This document shows positions 24,467 through 33,721 of a stretch of DNA of 64,000 bases, in pieces (position 1 is the first letter of the stretch; each line of letters begins with the position of its first letter). The position numbers and the translations under genes were made by a program. Source of the stretch: JANOYJ01 sp963792485 (GTDB lineage: Bacteria; Pseudomonadota; Alphaproteobacteria; Rhizobiales; Rhizobiaceae); contig CAWBWL010000007.1 of the NCBI GenBank assembly GCA_963792485.1, forward strand, positions 868,001 to 932,000. The letters are read 5' to 3'. Under the pieces are notes generated by a model. It was not told where the DNA came from and did not search any database. It worked only from the letters and a program-made list of their open reading frames with translations.

Positions 24467-24915
24467 GCAAGATCGCCTTTGAAACCATCATTGTCGAACG
24501 GCAATACCCCTCCACGCCCGATGAGGTCTTCGCCGCCTTCACGACCCGCGCGGCGCTCGAAACATGGATGAGCCCCGGCGAGGGCTTTGACGTGAAAGTC
24601 GAGCCGTTCGACTTTCGCGAGGGCGGCGGGGCGACAACCACGATGCTGATGGATGGCGATGATCCATGGATCAACACCGACAGCTACCATGAGATCATTC
24701 CGGGAAAGCGGATCATCGAAACCTCAACCCTGCGCTACAAGGGCGCGCTGAACTTTGCGGGGCTCGTGACCATCGAATTCAAGCCGTCTGGCGGCGGCTG
24801 CGCCTTGACCGTCACCGAAATGGGCGCGTTTCCCGACGGCAAGGATGAGGCGGCAGGACATGAGGAGACGTGGAAGGGCATGCTGGAAAATCTGGCGGAC
24901 TATCTCAAGGTCTAG
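24463..24915 (+). CDS. SRPBCC (AHSA1-like) domain protein
   Basis: About 150 residues from the ATG at 24463, inside the ArsR stop codon. The sequence has the START-like AHSA1 pattern: ERQYPSTPDEVFAAFTTRAALETWMSP near the N-terminus, strands through the middle, and the C-terminal helix EETWKGMLENLADYL. Proteins of this family bind hydrophobic ligands in a cavity, and many sit in ArsR-SRPBCC operons as here. Ligand and reaction are unknown. The gene is intact. Confidence 0.88.
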   Translation: MSKIAFETIIVERQYPSTPDEVFAAFTTRAALETWMSPGEGFDVKVEPFDFREGGGATTTMLMDGDDPWINTDSYHEIIPGKRIIETSTLRYKGALNFAGLVTIEFKPSGGGCALTVTEMGAFPDGKDEAAGHEETWKGMLENLADYLKV

Positions 24916-24956
24916 TGGCCTGCGTCAGCCCTGCCGCTTTTGTGTCTAGGCGGAAG

Positions 24957-26316
24957 TCACCCGAAAACGCTCACCCCCACATCATACAGCAGCTTCACAT
25001 TCAGCGTGATGATGATCGCCGCCGTCACCGCCGCCAGAACCGTCAGCCAGCGCGGCGCGATCAGCTCGCCCATTTTGGCGCGCGAAGCGGTGAACTGGAC
25101 GAGCGGCACGATGGCGAAGGGGAGCTGCAGCGACAGGATCACCTGGCTGAGGATCAGCAGCTTGCCGGTCTGCCCCTCGCCATACCAGAGCGTCACGAAC
25201 ACCGCCGGGATGATGGCGATCAGCCGCGTTGTCAGCCGCCGCAGCCAGGCGGGCAGCCTGATGTCGATGAAGCCTTCCATGACGATCTGCCCGGCCATGG
25301 TGGCCGTCACCGTCGAGTTGAGGCCGCAGGCGAGCAGCGCGATGGCGAAGAGGCTCGGCGCAATGGACGCGCCGAGCAGAGGGGCGAGCAGCTCATGCGC
25401 CCGCCCAAGTTCCGACACTGTCGGTCTGGCCGGTTTTGTGAAATGTCGCCGCCGCGAGGATGAGGATCGAGGCGTTGATGGTCAGCGCGAACATTAGCGC
25501 AATCGTTGAATCTATCGTGGCGAATTTGATCGCCTCGCGCTTTTCCGGAATGGTCTTGCCGATGTCGCGGGTCTGCACGATGCCGGAATGCAGATAGAGA
25601 TTATGCGGCATCACCGTCGCGCCGATAATGCCGAGCGCCAGATACAGCATGTTCGGATTGGCGAACACATCCGTCGTCGGCGCAAAGCCGCGGATCACCT
25701 CGCCCCAGTTCGGGTCGGCGAGCGCGATCTGGATGGCAAAGCATGCGGCGATGACGCCCAGCAGCGTGATGATGAAGGCTTCGACTTTGCGGAAGCCTTT
25801 GGTCTGCAGCCACAGGATCAGGAACACGTCGAGCGCCGTGATGATGACGCCGATTTCGAGCGGAATGCCGAACAGGAGATTGAGGCCGATGGCCGTGCCG
25901 ATGACTTCGGCCAGGTCCGTCGCGCAGATGGCAAGCTCGGCCAGCACCCAGAGCGGCTTCGCCACCCATCCCGGATAGGCGTCGCGGCAGGCCTGCGCCA
26001 GATCGCGCCCCGTCGCCACCGCGAGGCGCGAGCACAGCGCCTGCAGGATGATCGCCATGATGTTGGAGAGCAGCGCGACGGTGAGCAGCGCATAGCCAAA
26101 CTGCGCCCCGCCCGCCAAGGAAGTCGCCCAGTTGCCCGGGTCCATATAGCCGACGGCGACGAGATAGCCGGGGCCCATGAAGGTCAGCATGCGGCGAAAG
26201 TAAGTGGCGTTGGGATTGACCGGGATGGAGCGGAAGACTTCGACCATGGACGGCAGCGTCACGTCGCGCCGCCAGATGGATGATTGCGGCTTTATGCTTT
26301 CAACGTCTGCGCTCAC
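24957..26316 (-). CDS. mntH: Nramp-family Mn2+/H+ symporter MntH (one frameshift)
   Basis: A divalent-metal transporter of about 450 residues. The GTG at 26316 is chosen because a GGAGA ribosome site lies six to seven bases before it and because family similarity begins soon after. Longer N-terminal extensions run into a palindromic repeat. The Nramp hallmarks are present: GYMDPGNWAT in helix 1 (the Asp and Asn that bind metal) and GIIGATVMPHNLYLHS in helix 6. A one-base shift near 25,410 splits the protein. The last 153 residues (GLNSTVTATMAGQIVMEGF onward) resume in another frame. It should import manganese at the inner membrane. A Mur/Fur-type palindrome 40 bases upstream supports metal-dependent repression. 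Confidence 0.9.
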
Positions 26317-26355
26317 GTGCGGTCTCCGGCCGGGTTCGGGGCGAGTATCGTCTAG

Positions 26356-26372
26356 TTGCGAATGATTTGCAA
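26356..26372 (-). promoter_or_regulatory. Mur/Fur-type operator for mntH
   Basis: TTGCGAATGATTTGCAA is a 17-base inverted repeat around a central G with a single mismatch. It resembles the alphaproteobacterial Mur (manganese-responsive Fur) motif of the type TGCAAAT..TTTGCA. It lies 40 bases upstream of the mntH GTG, over the likely promoter. Repression by Mn-loaded Mur is inferred from family knowledge. Confidence 0.65.
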
Positions 26373-26451
26373 GTGCAGAAAGAATGAACTGCGGTCCTGG
26401 CGCCAATCTGCATGAAAGTGTGGCTCGCTGCACAGGAGCGGAAAGCCAGGC

Positions 26452-26623
26452 GCGAGGCGCCCCCCTCTGTCCTGTCGGACATCTCCCCCACAAGTGGGGA
26501 GATTCGCTCGCGCCGCTGCTTTCCCTCTTTCTTCAACGTTTCAAGAAATGGGGAAAGCGGGGAAACAGCCGATCTCCCCACTTGTGGGGGAGATGTCCGA
26601 CAGGACAGAGGGGGGCGCCTCGC
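26452..26623. repeat. Palindromic intergenic element A (51-base perfect inverted arms)
   Basis: Positions 26452-26502 and 26573-26623 are exact reverse complements, 51 bases each, around a 70-base spacer. The core reads CTGTCCTGTCGGACATCTCC followed by a small hairpin, CCCCCACAAGTGGGG. A relative of this element recurs at 37321-37494. The right arm lies inside the 3' end of the WYL gene. The style is that of short palindromic intergenic repeats spread through rhizobial genomes. No transposase is nearby. Confidence 0.85.
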
Positions 26624-27380
26624 GACGAGGTCTCAATGATGTCCCCCATCCAACGAAAAATTGGCTCACAAATCCCTGACCACCCGCTCCCTTTCCCCCT
26701 CCCGCGCGCAGGCCATGCTTCCACTTCTCCAGCAGGCTCAGCCGCGATTCGCGGTATTTGCCCTCCAGCACATCCATCTGCGCAATCCGGTCGGTGCGGA
26801 AGCTGCGGAAGCCTTCGCGCAGCTCGCACCAGGCGATGATCATGCGCTGCAGGTCGAAATAGGAAATGGCGATGGGCCAGATCACCCGCTGCGTTTCTTT
26901 GCCCTCAACGTCAGAATAGCTGATGTCGAGCTTGTGCCGCGCGCGGATGGCGCGGCGGATGGCGGCGACGTCCACCCGGTCCTCGCTCTGGCTCTGCCCC
27001 GGCAGCGTGATCAGCGGCGCGTCGTAAAAGTTCGGCCGCACATTCTGCGGCAGCACCGCGCCGATCTTCGCCACGGCGTCGGCGGAGGCGTCGCGCAAGA
27101 TTTTGTCGCCGCGCGCCGCCACCCAGCCCAGCCCCAGCATGATCGCCTCCAGCTCGTCCGGCTTGAACATCAGCGGCGGCAGGTCGTAGCCTTCGCTCAG
27201 CACATACCCCACCCCCGCCTCGCCGCGCACCGGCACGCCGTCCGCGATCAGATCGGCAATGTCGCGGTAGAGCGTGCGCAGCGAGATTTCGAGCTCCTCG
27301 GCGATGCGCACGCCCGTCACCGGCCTGCGGTGGCGGCGCAGAAGCTGGATGATCTTGAGGAGGCGCTCGGTGCGTTTCAT
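26541..27380 (-). CDS. YafY-like HTH/WYL-domain transcriptional regulator
   Basis: A 279-residue protein. The N-terminal winged helix-turn-helix (MKRTERLLKIIQLLRRHRRP, then ISLRTLYRDIADL) is of the HTH_11/DeoR-like type. A WYL ligand-sensing domain follows from about residue 130, with IWPIAISYFDLQRMIIAWCELREGFRSFRTDRI, a typical core. Proteins of this type regulate adjacent genes in response to small ligands or nucleic acids. The final about 30 residues (from about residue 245) are encoded by palindromic element A and have no family counterpart, so the natural stop has probably been displaced by the repeat. The RidA-like gene lies 22 bases upstream in the same direction. Confidence 0.85.
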   Translation of the reverse strand: MKRTERLLKIIQLLRRHRRPVTGVRIAEELEISLRTLYRDIADLIADGVPVRGEAGVGYVLSEGYDLPPLMFKPDELEAIMLGLGWVAARGDKILRDASADAVAKIGAVLPQNVRPNFYDAPLITLPGQSQSEDRVDVAAIRRAIRARHKLDISYSDVEGKETQRVIWPIAISYFDLQRMIIAWCELREGFRSFRTDRIAQMDVLEGKYRESRLSLLEKWKHGLRAGGGKGAGGQGFVSQFFVGWGTSLRPRREAPPSVLSDISPTSGEIGCFPAFPIS

Positions 27381-27402
27381 GGGGTTATGTTAGCGCAGGC
27401 CG

Positions 27403-27873
27403 CTACTCAATCACAGCCACAGCCTCCACCTCAAACAGCATCGCCCGCACAGCCAGCCGCTCGACCGGCACCAGCGTCTGCGCCGGCAGCGCCGCGCCGA
27501 ACATCTCCATCACCGCAGGCGTCAAAACGGCGAACTTTGATTCATCATGCCCCACCACATAGACAGTGAGCTTGACCACCTGATCCGCCCGCGCCCCCGC
27601 CGCCTCCAGCGCCACGCGCAAATTCGCATAAGCCTCCTTCACCTGCACAGCAAAATCCCCCGACATGCCGCCCCGCTCATCAAAATTCCCGCCCTGCCCC
27701 GAAACATAAACCGTCCTGCCGCCGGCGGGCGCAATGACAACATGGCTGTATCCATTCGCCGCCGGGTCGTAGAGGCCCTGCGGATTGAGGCGGGTGGGTT
27801 CAGTGGCGGCGAGGGGTGATGCGGTCATGATGATCAATGCTCCGATGGCTGGCAGTTTGCTGAGGTTTGTCAT
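27403..27873 (-). CDS. Exported RidA-family (YjgF/YER057c/UK114) protein
   Basis: A 156-residue protein with a signal peptide of about 22 residues (LPAIGALIIMTASPLAATEP) followed by a complete RidA fold: RLNPQGLYDP, VSGQGGNFDERG, ALEAAGARADQVVKLTVYVV and LVPVERLAVRAMLFEVEAVAV. RidA proteins deaminate reactive enamine/imine intermediates, and the Arg in the ERLA segment corresponds to the catalytic position. The signal peptide implies a periplasmic variant whose substrate is unknown. It lies directly upstream of the WYL regulator gene and probably shares its transcript. Confidence 0.85.
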   Translation of the reverse strand: MTNLSKLPAIGALIIMTASPLAATEPTRLNPQGLYDPAANGYSHVVIAPAGGRTVYVSGQGGNFDERGGMSGDFAVQVKEAYANLRVALEAAGARADQVVKLTVYVVGHDESKFAVLTPAVMEMFGAALPAQTLVPVERLAVRAMLFEVEAVAVIE

Positions 27874-28357
27874 GGTGAGTTTCCCGGTTTGACGGGGGGA
27901 GCATAGACGGGGCTGCTGTCAGAATGTGTCAGCAGTGGAGTCGGAGGCTCCAGCCTTCCCCCTTGCGGGGAAGGTGGACGCGGAGCGGCCGGATGGGGGT
28001 GGTGCAGAAGGCGCGATGCTGTGAAGGCGGAGGCGCCGCAGCCTTCGTCCTGCGCCCAGCAGCGCCTTCCTCACCACCCCCATCCGTCAGCTCCCGCTGA
28101 CACCTTCCCCGCAAGGGGGAAGGCTGGCATCCGCTTCCGCGCCCAATCTGCGCCTCACCATCGAGGCATGGATTCCGGATCGGCTGCGCCGTCCGGAATG
28201 ACGAAATTCCGGGAGGCCTTTGTGGAGAACAGCGGCTCAGAATATCAGACGCACGTCCTTGAGGGCATTCCAAGAATTTTAGGGTCGTCAGAAGGGCTCT
28301 CGAGTTTACGAGCCTCTATGCTGTCGCGTTCGATAACGCCCCGCGTCAGGACCCCAA
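27874..28357. other. Intergenic region carrying palindromic element C
   Basis: About 480 bases without a recognisable gene. Most of it is element C (27950-28127). The rest (28130-28357) shows no motif that I can name. Confidence 0.6.
27950..28127. repeat. Palindromic intergenic element C
   Basis: The outer arms at 27950-27976 and 28101-28127 are exact reverse complements of 27 bases, with core CCTTCCCCCTTGCGGGGAAG. Inner arms at 27990-28004 and 28072-28086 (CGGATGGGGGTGGTG and its complement) also pair. This nested structure differs from elements A and B. It is the style of intergenic palindromes common in Hyphomicrobiales, and the centre codes for nothing convincing. Confidence 0.8.
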
Positions 28358-28877
28358 TCAAAGATAAATTCGGCATGATCTTGTCAGCCGAAATGTTTTC
28401 GTGCTTCTGCGGATTCTGTCCTCAATTCGATGGATGAAAGCAAGCGCCGAGCCCGTTACGCCAACCACCTTGCCAAAGACCTCCAGTCGGTAATCTCCGG
28501 CGGCAAAGTCGAACTGGTTTATGTCGGTCGGAGTCAAAAAGCTGGTGATTTGTAGCAATGCCTTCCTGGCCGATGAAAAGCCCGCTGCCGCGCGCCAAAT
28601 CCTTTTCGCCGTAGACCCAAATGTTGAAATTCTGTTGCGTCTCTCCGCGGCGCAATCGGACATACAGGTTTTCTAGGACAACCCCGCGCTTGGCTGTCGA
28701 GTAGAGCAGCGTCCGAAGGAAAATCTTCGATATTCCCTGCTCTCCGCCATCTGGACCAAAGAACACTACGGTTGGCTTGGTCATCTTCAAACTGCCCCGA
28801 CGGATATGCGAGAGCCATAGTGTCACACCTGAAATGAACAATGCCAGGAGGGAAATCCCAACAGTCAAATACTGCAT
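28358..28877 (-). CDS. Membrane-anchored protein of unknown function (one frameshift)
   Basis: The protein starts with a single N-terminal membrane helix (LTVGISLLALFISGVTLWLS) and continues as a soluble beta-rich domain with PTVVFFGPDGG, KIFLRTLLYSTAKRG and NFNIWVYGEKDL. A one-base shift near 28,557 breaks it after GLFIGQEG. The other frame resumes with ALLQITSFLTPTD, then DYRLEVFGKVVG, and ends near 28358 for a total of about 170 residues. I do not know a function. Similar short membrane-anchored proteins with FFGPDG and NFNIWVYG phrases are, to my memory, scattered in proteobacteria as hypothetical proteins. The DNA is more A/T-rich than its neighbours. Confidence 0.6.
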
Positions 28878-28996
28878 CTAATTCTCCTCAATGCTTGGTT
28901 GAGCATTGAAGTATCACAGCGAACCCTTCTTTGACCATCATCGGATTTCAACGATGCAATCACCTCGCGCACCAATCTCGCGCCCCGCCACCCCCC

Positions 28997-31044
28997 TCAC
29001 AAATCCTTCACCAACCTCAACGCATCATAAATCGCCGCATGCGTGTTCCGCGCCTCCACCGCATCGCCAATCCGGAACAGCTGAAACGCCCCGTCCGGGT
29101 TCGCCCGCAGCGTCTGCGCCCGGCCCGCGATCAGCGCCTCGTAATCCACCGCGCCGAGGTTTGACGAACGCGGCTTCAGCTCGAAATACAGCTCGTCCAG
29201 CGGGATGGTGCCGTGGTTGACGACGACCTGATCGACCAGGCGCTCTTGGCCGCACGCCGCCATAGTGGGAGCCGACCTGGCACTTCAGGAGGTTGCCTTC
29301 GCGCGCCACGCTTTCCAGCTCGTAGGTGACGGTGAAGAGCGTGTCGAGCTTTTGCAAGGTGCGCATATAGGGGACGAGGTTCATCGCCATGACTTCCGGC
29401 GCGAAGGTGCGGTCGGGGGTCATGATCTCGACGCGCGCGCCTGATCTTGGCGATCACATCCGCCGCCTGCAGCGCGGCGTGGTCGCCGGCGTCGTCATAG
29501 ATGAGCACGTTCGCGCCCGGCTTCACATCGCCGGAGATGATGTCCCAGGAGGAGACGACAAGATCATTGCCCGCCTTCAGCACGTCCGTGTGCGGATAGC
29601 CGCCGGTGGCGATGATGACGACGTCCGGGTTTTCGGCGGTCGACCGCGTCGGCCTCGGCCCATGTGTTGAAGCGGAAGGTGACGCCCTTGGCCGTGCACT
29701 GGTCGAACCGCCAGTCGATAATGCCGATCATTTCCGCGCGGCGTTTGGACTGCGCGGTGAGGCGGATCTGGCCGCCGGGCCTGTCGGCGGCCTCGAACAC
29801 GGTGACCTCATGGCCGCGCTCGGCGGCGACGCGGGCGGCTTCCATGCCGGCGGGGCCTGCGCCGACAATGACCACTTTGCGCTTCACGCTTGGCGGGCGC
29901 AATGTCGTGCGGCATGCCTTCGGCTTCGCGGCCCGTCGCGGGGTTGTGGATGCAATAGGCCGCGCCGCCCTGATAGATGCGGTCGAGGCAATAGTTCGCG
30001 CCGACGCAGGGGCGGATGTCATGCTCGCGGCCCTCGATGAGTTTCCTCACCAGATGCGGATCGGTCATGTGGGCGCGGGTCATGCCGACCATGTCGATCT
30101 TGCCGGAGGCGATGGCGTGGCGGGCGGTGGCGATGTCGGGAATGCGGGCGGCGTGGAAGGTCGGGAAATCGACCGCGCGGCGGATTTCACCGGCGAGATC
30201 CAGATGCGGGGCGGAGGGCATGCCCTGGATCGGGATCAGGTCGGTGAGGCCGGGATCGGTGTCGATATGGCCGCGCACCACATTGAGGAAATCGATCTTG
30301 CCGCTGTCTTTCAAGAGCCGCGCGATCTGCATCCCCTCCTCCTTCGTCGTGCCGCCCTCCAAATCCTCGTCCGCCGTGAAGCGCGCGCCGATGATGAAAT
30401 CCGGGCCGACACGCTCGCGCACGCCGTCCAGCATTTCGAAGAAAAACCGCATCCGGTTTTCGAGACTGCCGCCATAGGGCGCGGGCAGGATATTGGTCAG
30501 CGGCGACCAGAACTGGTCGAGCAGATGCCCGTAGCATTCAAACTCGATGCCATCGACGCCCGCCGCCTTCATCCGCTCCGCCCCGTCGGCGAAGTCGCGA
30601 CTTGATGCGGTCCATGTCCCAGTCTTCGATGAGTTTGGGAAACGCCCGGTGCGCCGCCTCGCGCTTGTGCGAGGGCGAGACGGACGGCAGCCAGTCGCCC
30701 TTGTCCCAGCGCGTGCGCCGGCCCAGATGCGTCAGCTGGATCATCACCGCCGCGCCATGGTCATGGCACTCGTCCACCAGCAGCTTCATCCATTTCACCA
30801 CCTCGTCTTTGTAGACGAGCACGTTGTTGAACACCGGCGGCGAGTCTTTCGACACGGCGGCGGACCCCGCCGTCATCGTCATCGCAATCCCCGCCTTGGC
30901 GCGCTCGACATGATAGGCGCGGTAGCGGTCCTTCGGCATGCCGTCCTCAGGATAGGCCGGCTCGTGGCTGGTCGTCATGATGCGGTTGCGCAAGCGTGAG
31001 GTGTTTGAGCTGGAAGGGCTGGAGGAGCGGGTCGTTCAGGTCAT
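28997..31044 (-). CDS. Flavoprotein N-demethylase of the DgcA / N-methylproline demethylase type (several frameshifts)
   Basis: About 680 residues when the frames are joined. The N-terminal old-yellow-enzyme barrel starts near LLQPFQLKHLTL and continues with MTTSHEPAYPEDGMPK and GVDGIEFECYGHLLDQFWSPL. An Fe-S segment at CVGANYCLDRIYQGGAAYC follows, then a C-terminal FAD/NAD domain with VVIVGAGPAGMEAARVA and FEAADRPGGQIRL. The protein ends VEARNTHAAIYDALRLVKDL. Trimethylamine dehydrogenase relatives oxidatively remove N-methyl groups and deliver electrons to a flavoprotein. One of the four Fe-S Cys of trimethylamine dehydrogenase is Ala here, as I recall for the dimethylglycine/N-methylproline demethylase subgroup. 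Frameshifts occur near 30,993, 30,600, 29,890, 29,640, 29,440 and 29,260. The start at 31044 overlaps the end of the MttB gene. The substrate may be dimethylglycine, N-methylproline or a similar amine. Confidence 0.75.
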
Positions 31045-32600
31045 GATCCAATACCAAGCATCCGCCATCTCCCTCTTGCGCCTGTCGATGAAAGCTTTGC
31101 AGCTCCTCATCCACCGCCACATCCAGCGGCGGCTGCTCGTAGTCCTCCAGCATTTTCTTCCAGCGCTTGTTCGCCCGGAACGCCGCGTCATGGCTGCCAT
31201 TGGCTTCCCATTTTTCGAACGGCTCATTGTCGGCCAAATTTGAATCCCAGAACGCCGTCTCGTAATTCTGCAGCGTATGCTGGCTGCCGAAGAAATGGCT
31301 GCCGGGGCCGACCTCTTCGAAGGCGGACATGGCGAGCGAATTGTCATCGACAGTGATGCCCGCCAGATAAGTGTGCAGCGCGCCGCAGAAATCGGCGTCC
31401 ATGACGAACTTTTCGTAAGACATGGAAAGGAGGCCGTCGAGGAAACCCCGCCGAATGCAGGATGAAATTCGCGCCGCAATGCACGGCGGCGAGCATCGAC
31501 ATGGTGCCCTCGTTCATGGCGTGGGCGTCGGGCAGTTTCGACGTGGTGAAATTTCCGGAGCATCTGAGCGGCAGGCCCAAGCGCCGCGCCAATTGGCCGA
31601 TCACCATCGAGCCGATGGCGGGCTCGGGCGTGCCAAACGTTGGCGAGCCGGAGCGCAGCGACATGGAGGAGAGGAAATTGCCATAGATGACCGGCGCGCC
31701 CTTGCGCTCCAATTGGGTGAGCGCGCAGCCGGCCATGGTCTCGGCATGCGCCTGCGCAATCGCCCCCGCATTGGTCACCGGCCCCATCGCGCCGCCGAGG
31801 ATGAACGGCACGATGACGGCGGCCTGGTTCGATGCTTGCATAGGCGCGCAGGGCCGTGGTCATGGTCGCGTCCCAGACCAGCGGCGAGTTGACATTGACA
31901 TTGCCGAGGATGACGCAGTTCTGATCGGTGAACTCTTTGCCGAAGACGATGCGCGCCATTTCGATCGACTCTTCCGCCCGGCTTTCCGCCGTCACCGAGC
32001 CCATGAAGGCGCGGTCGGAATATTTGATATGGGAATAGACCATGTCGAAATGGCGCTTGTTGACCGGCACATCCACCGGCTCGCAGATCGTGCCGCCGGA
32101 ATGGTGCAGCGCCGGGCGAGGCCTGCGCCAGCTTGATGAAATTGCGAAAATCCTCAATCGTGCCATAGCGGCGGCCCTTGTCGAGATCCATGACAAAGGG
32201 CGAGCCATAGGCCGGGGCAAACACGACCGACTTGCCGCCGATCTCGACTGACTTGGCGGGATTACGCGCATGCTGGGTGAAAGTGCGCGGGGCGCTTTTC
32301 AATATCTCCTGCAGCATGCCCTTTTCAAACTTCACCAGCACGCCGTCAATCTTCGCCCCCGCGCGCTTCCAATGGTCGAGCGCCACAGGATCGTCGCGGA
32401 ACTCGATGCCGATTTCGGCAAGGATGCGGTCGGCGGTGGCCTCGATCTTGAGCAGGCTCTCTTCACCCAGCACATCATAGGTCGGAATATTGCGCATGAT
32501 ATAGGGCGGATAGTTCCCCACCGGCCCGCCCGCCCGCTTGTCGCGCCGCGACTGGCGGCCGGAGCGCTCGCGGTGGGGGGCAGGGTTCGAGGAGGGTCAT
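31036..32600 (-). CDS. Trimethylamine methyltransferase (MttB) family protein, non-pyrrolysine type (several frameshifts)
   Basis: About 520 residues when joined. The likely ATG at 32600 (MTLLE) is separated from the main frame by a slip in a six-base G run near 32,578. The main part reads MRNIPTYDVLGEESLLKIE, ILAEIGIEFRDDP, then VFAPAYGSPFVMDLDKGRR, HFDMVYSHIKYSDRAFMG and CALTQLERKGAPVIYGNF, ending near FIDRRKREMADAWY. Frameshifts lie near 32,110, 31,840, 31,440 and 31,090. Members without pyrrolysine transfer a methyl group from quaternary amines such as glycine betaine or proline betaine to a corrinoid protein, and no in-frame amber codon is seen at the pyrrolysine position. No corrinoid protein gene is in the window. 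Its end overlaps the demethylase gene start, so the two form an operon for stepwise demethylation of a betaine-like osmolyte. The substrate is inferred only. Confidence 0.8.
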
Positions 32601-32614
32601 GTGGCGGTTCCTGA

Positions 32615-32740
32615 ATTTCGGCGGCGGTTGATAATTTCGGGGACAGTTTACTTAATTCAGTTCATGGTCACTTCGTTTGGACATTGCGCTCTTACTGAAT
32701 TAAGTAAACTGTCCCCGAAATTATCAACCGCCGCCGAAAT
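32615..32740. repeat. Perfect 47-base inverted repeat with 32-base loop
   Basis: Positions 32615-32661 and 32694-32740 are exact reverse complements. The arm contains GATAATTTCGGGGACAGTTT followed by ACTTAATTCAG. It lies 15 bases upstream of the MttB start and about 75 bases before the divergent LysR gene. GGGGACAGTTTACTTAATTC-like ends are known to me from short mobile or REP-like hairpins, so a miniature inverted-repeat element is likely. Its placement means it could also affect both promoters. Confidence 0.85.
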
Positions 32741-32814
32741 CCCTTCTCCCATACTAACCACAAACAATCCGAAGTAACGCTGGAAAATTTCCCCGCTTTG
32801 CATAAACTCACCTT

Positions 32815-33718
32815 ATGCAAACCCTGCGCCGCCTCCTCCCCTCCGCCTCCAGCCTCATCGTCTTTGAATCAGCCGGGCGTCACCGCTCCTTCACGCTCGC
32901 AGGGCGGGAGCTCGGTATGAGCCAGGCGGCGGTGTCCTACGCAATCCGCAATCTGGAGGACCAGCTCGGCGCGGCGCTGTTCCGGCGGGCGCACCGGGCG
33001 GTGTTTCTGACGGCGGCGGGCGAGCGGTTCCTTGCCGATGTGACGCTCGGCCTCTCGCATATCCGCAAATCCGCCGAGGAGATTTCAGCCGCCAAAGCCG
33101 AGGCGCATGTGACGCTGTCAGTATCGAATGCCTTTGCCGCCCTGTGGATGGTGCCGCGCCTGCAAAGGGCGCGCGAGGCGTTGCCGGGCATTGACTTGCG
33201 TCTGCAGACGTCAGACCGCGATGTTGACATCGCCACTGAGAACCTGCCGCTCGGCATACGCGGCGGCGACCCGGCCAATTGGCCACGCTATGAAAGCGCG
33301 CTGTTTGCGAAAGAAGAAATCATCGCCGCCGCCAGCCCCGCTTACGCCAGGGCGCATGGCAAGCCGGCCTGCGTGCAGGATCTGGCCTTTCACAATCTCA
33401 TCCATCTCGACGAGCCGCACCGGATCGCCGCGAACTGGGACGAATGGCTCGAAAGCGCCGGCGCCGCCCTGCCTTCCAAAAACCGCAGCCTGATCATCAA
33501 CGACTACGTCTCCGTCATCCACGCCGCGCTCAACGGCCAGGGCGTCGCCCTCGGCTGGCGGCATCTGGTGGACGGGCTGCTGGCCGAGGGGCGGCTGGTG
33601 GATATGACCGGGCATGTGATGAAGACGGGGTGCGGCGTTTTATGTGGTGTGGCAGCGGGATCGGGCGCTGAGCGGGGATGCGGAGCGGGTTAGGGATTGG
33701 CTGATGGGGGAGGTTTGA
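32815..33718 (+). CDS. LysR-family (GcvA-like) transcriptional regulator (C-terminal frameshift)
   Basis: About 300 residues. The N-terminal winged helix (LIVFESAGRHRSFTLAGREL, then MSQAAVSYAIRNLEDQLGAALF) is LysR, and the following effector domain with ALWMVPRLQRAREALPGIDL and LPLGIRGGDPANWP is GcvA-like. A one-base shift near 33,635 garbles the last residues. The correct tail (FYVVWQRDRALSGDAERVRDWL) is in the next frame and stops at 33716-33718. It is divergent from the MttB/demethylase operon and probably controls it. GcvA relatives respond to glycine or related amino acids, which would fit a betaine demethylation pathway, but this is inferred. Confidence 0.85.
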
Positions 33719-33721
33719 AGT

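Noticed and set aside
26317..26493. N-terminal extension of mntH
   Set aside because: The extension runs into palindromic element A and lacks family similarity. The GTG at 26316 has a ribosome site.
31036..32600. Possible pyrrolysine-containing MttB
   Set aside because: No in-frame amber codon is found where pyrrolysine would be. The breaks are frameshifts, and no pyl genes are in the window.
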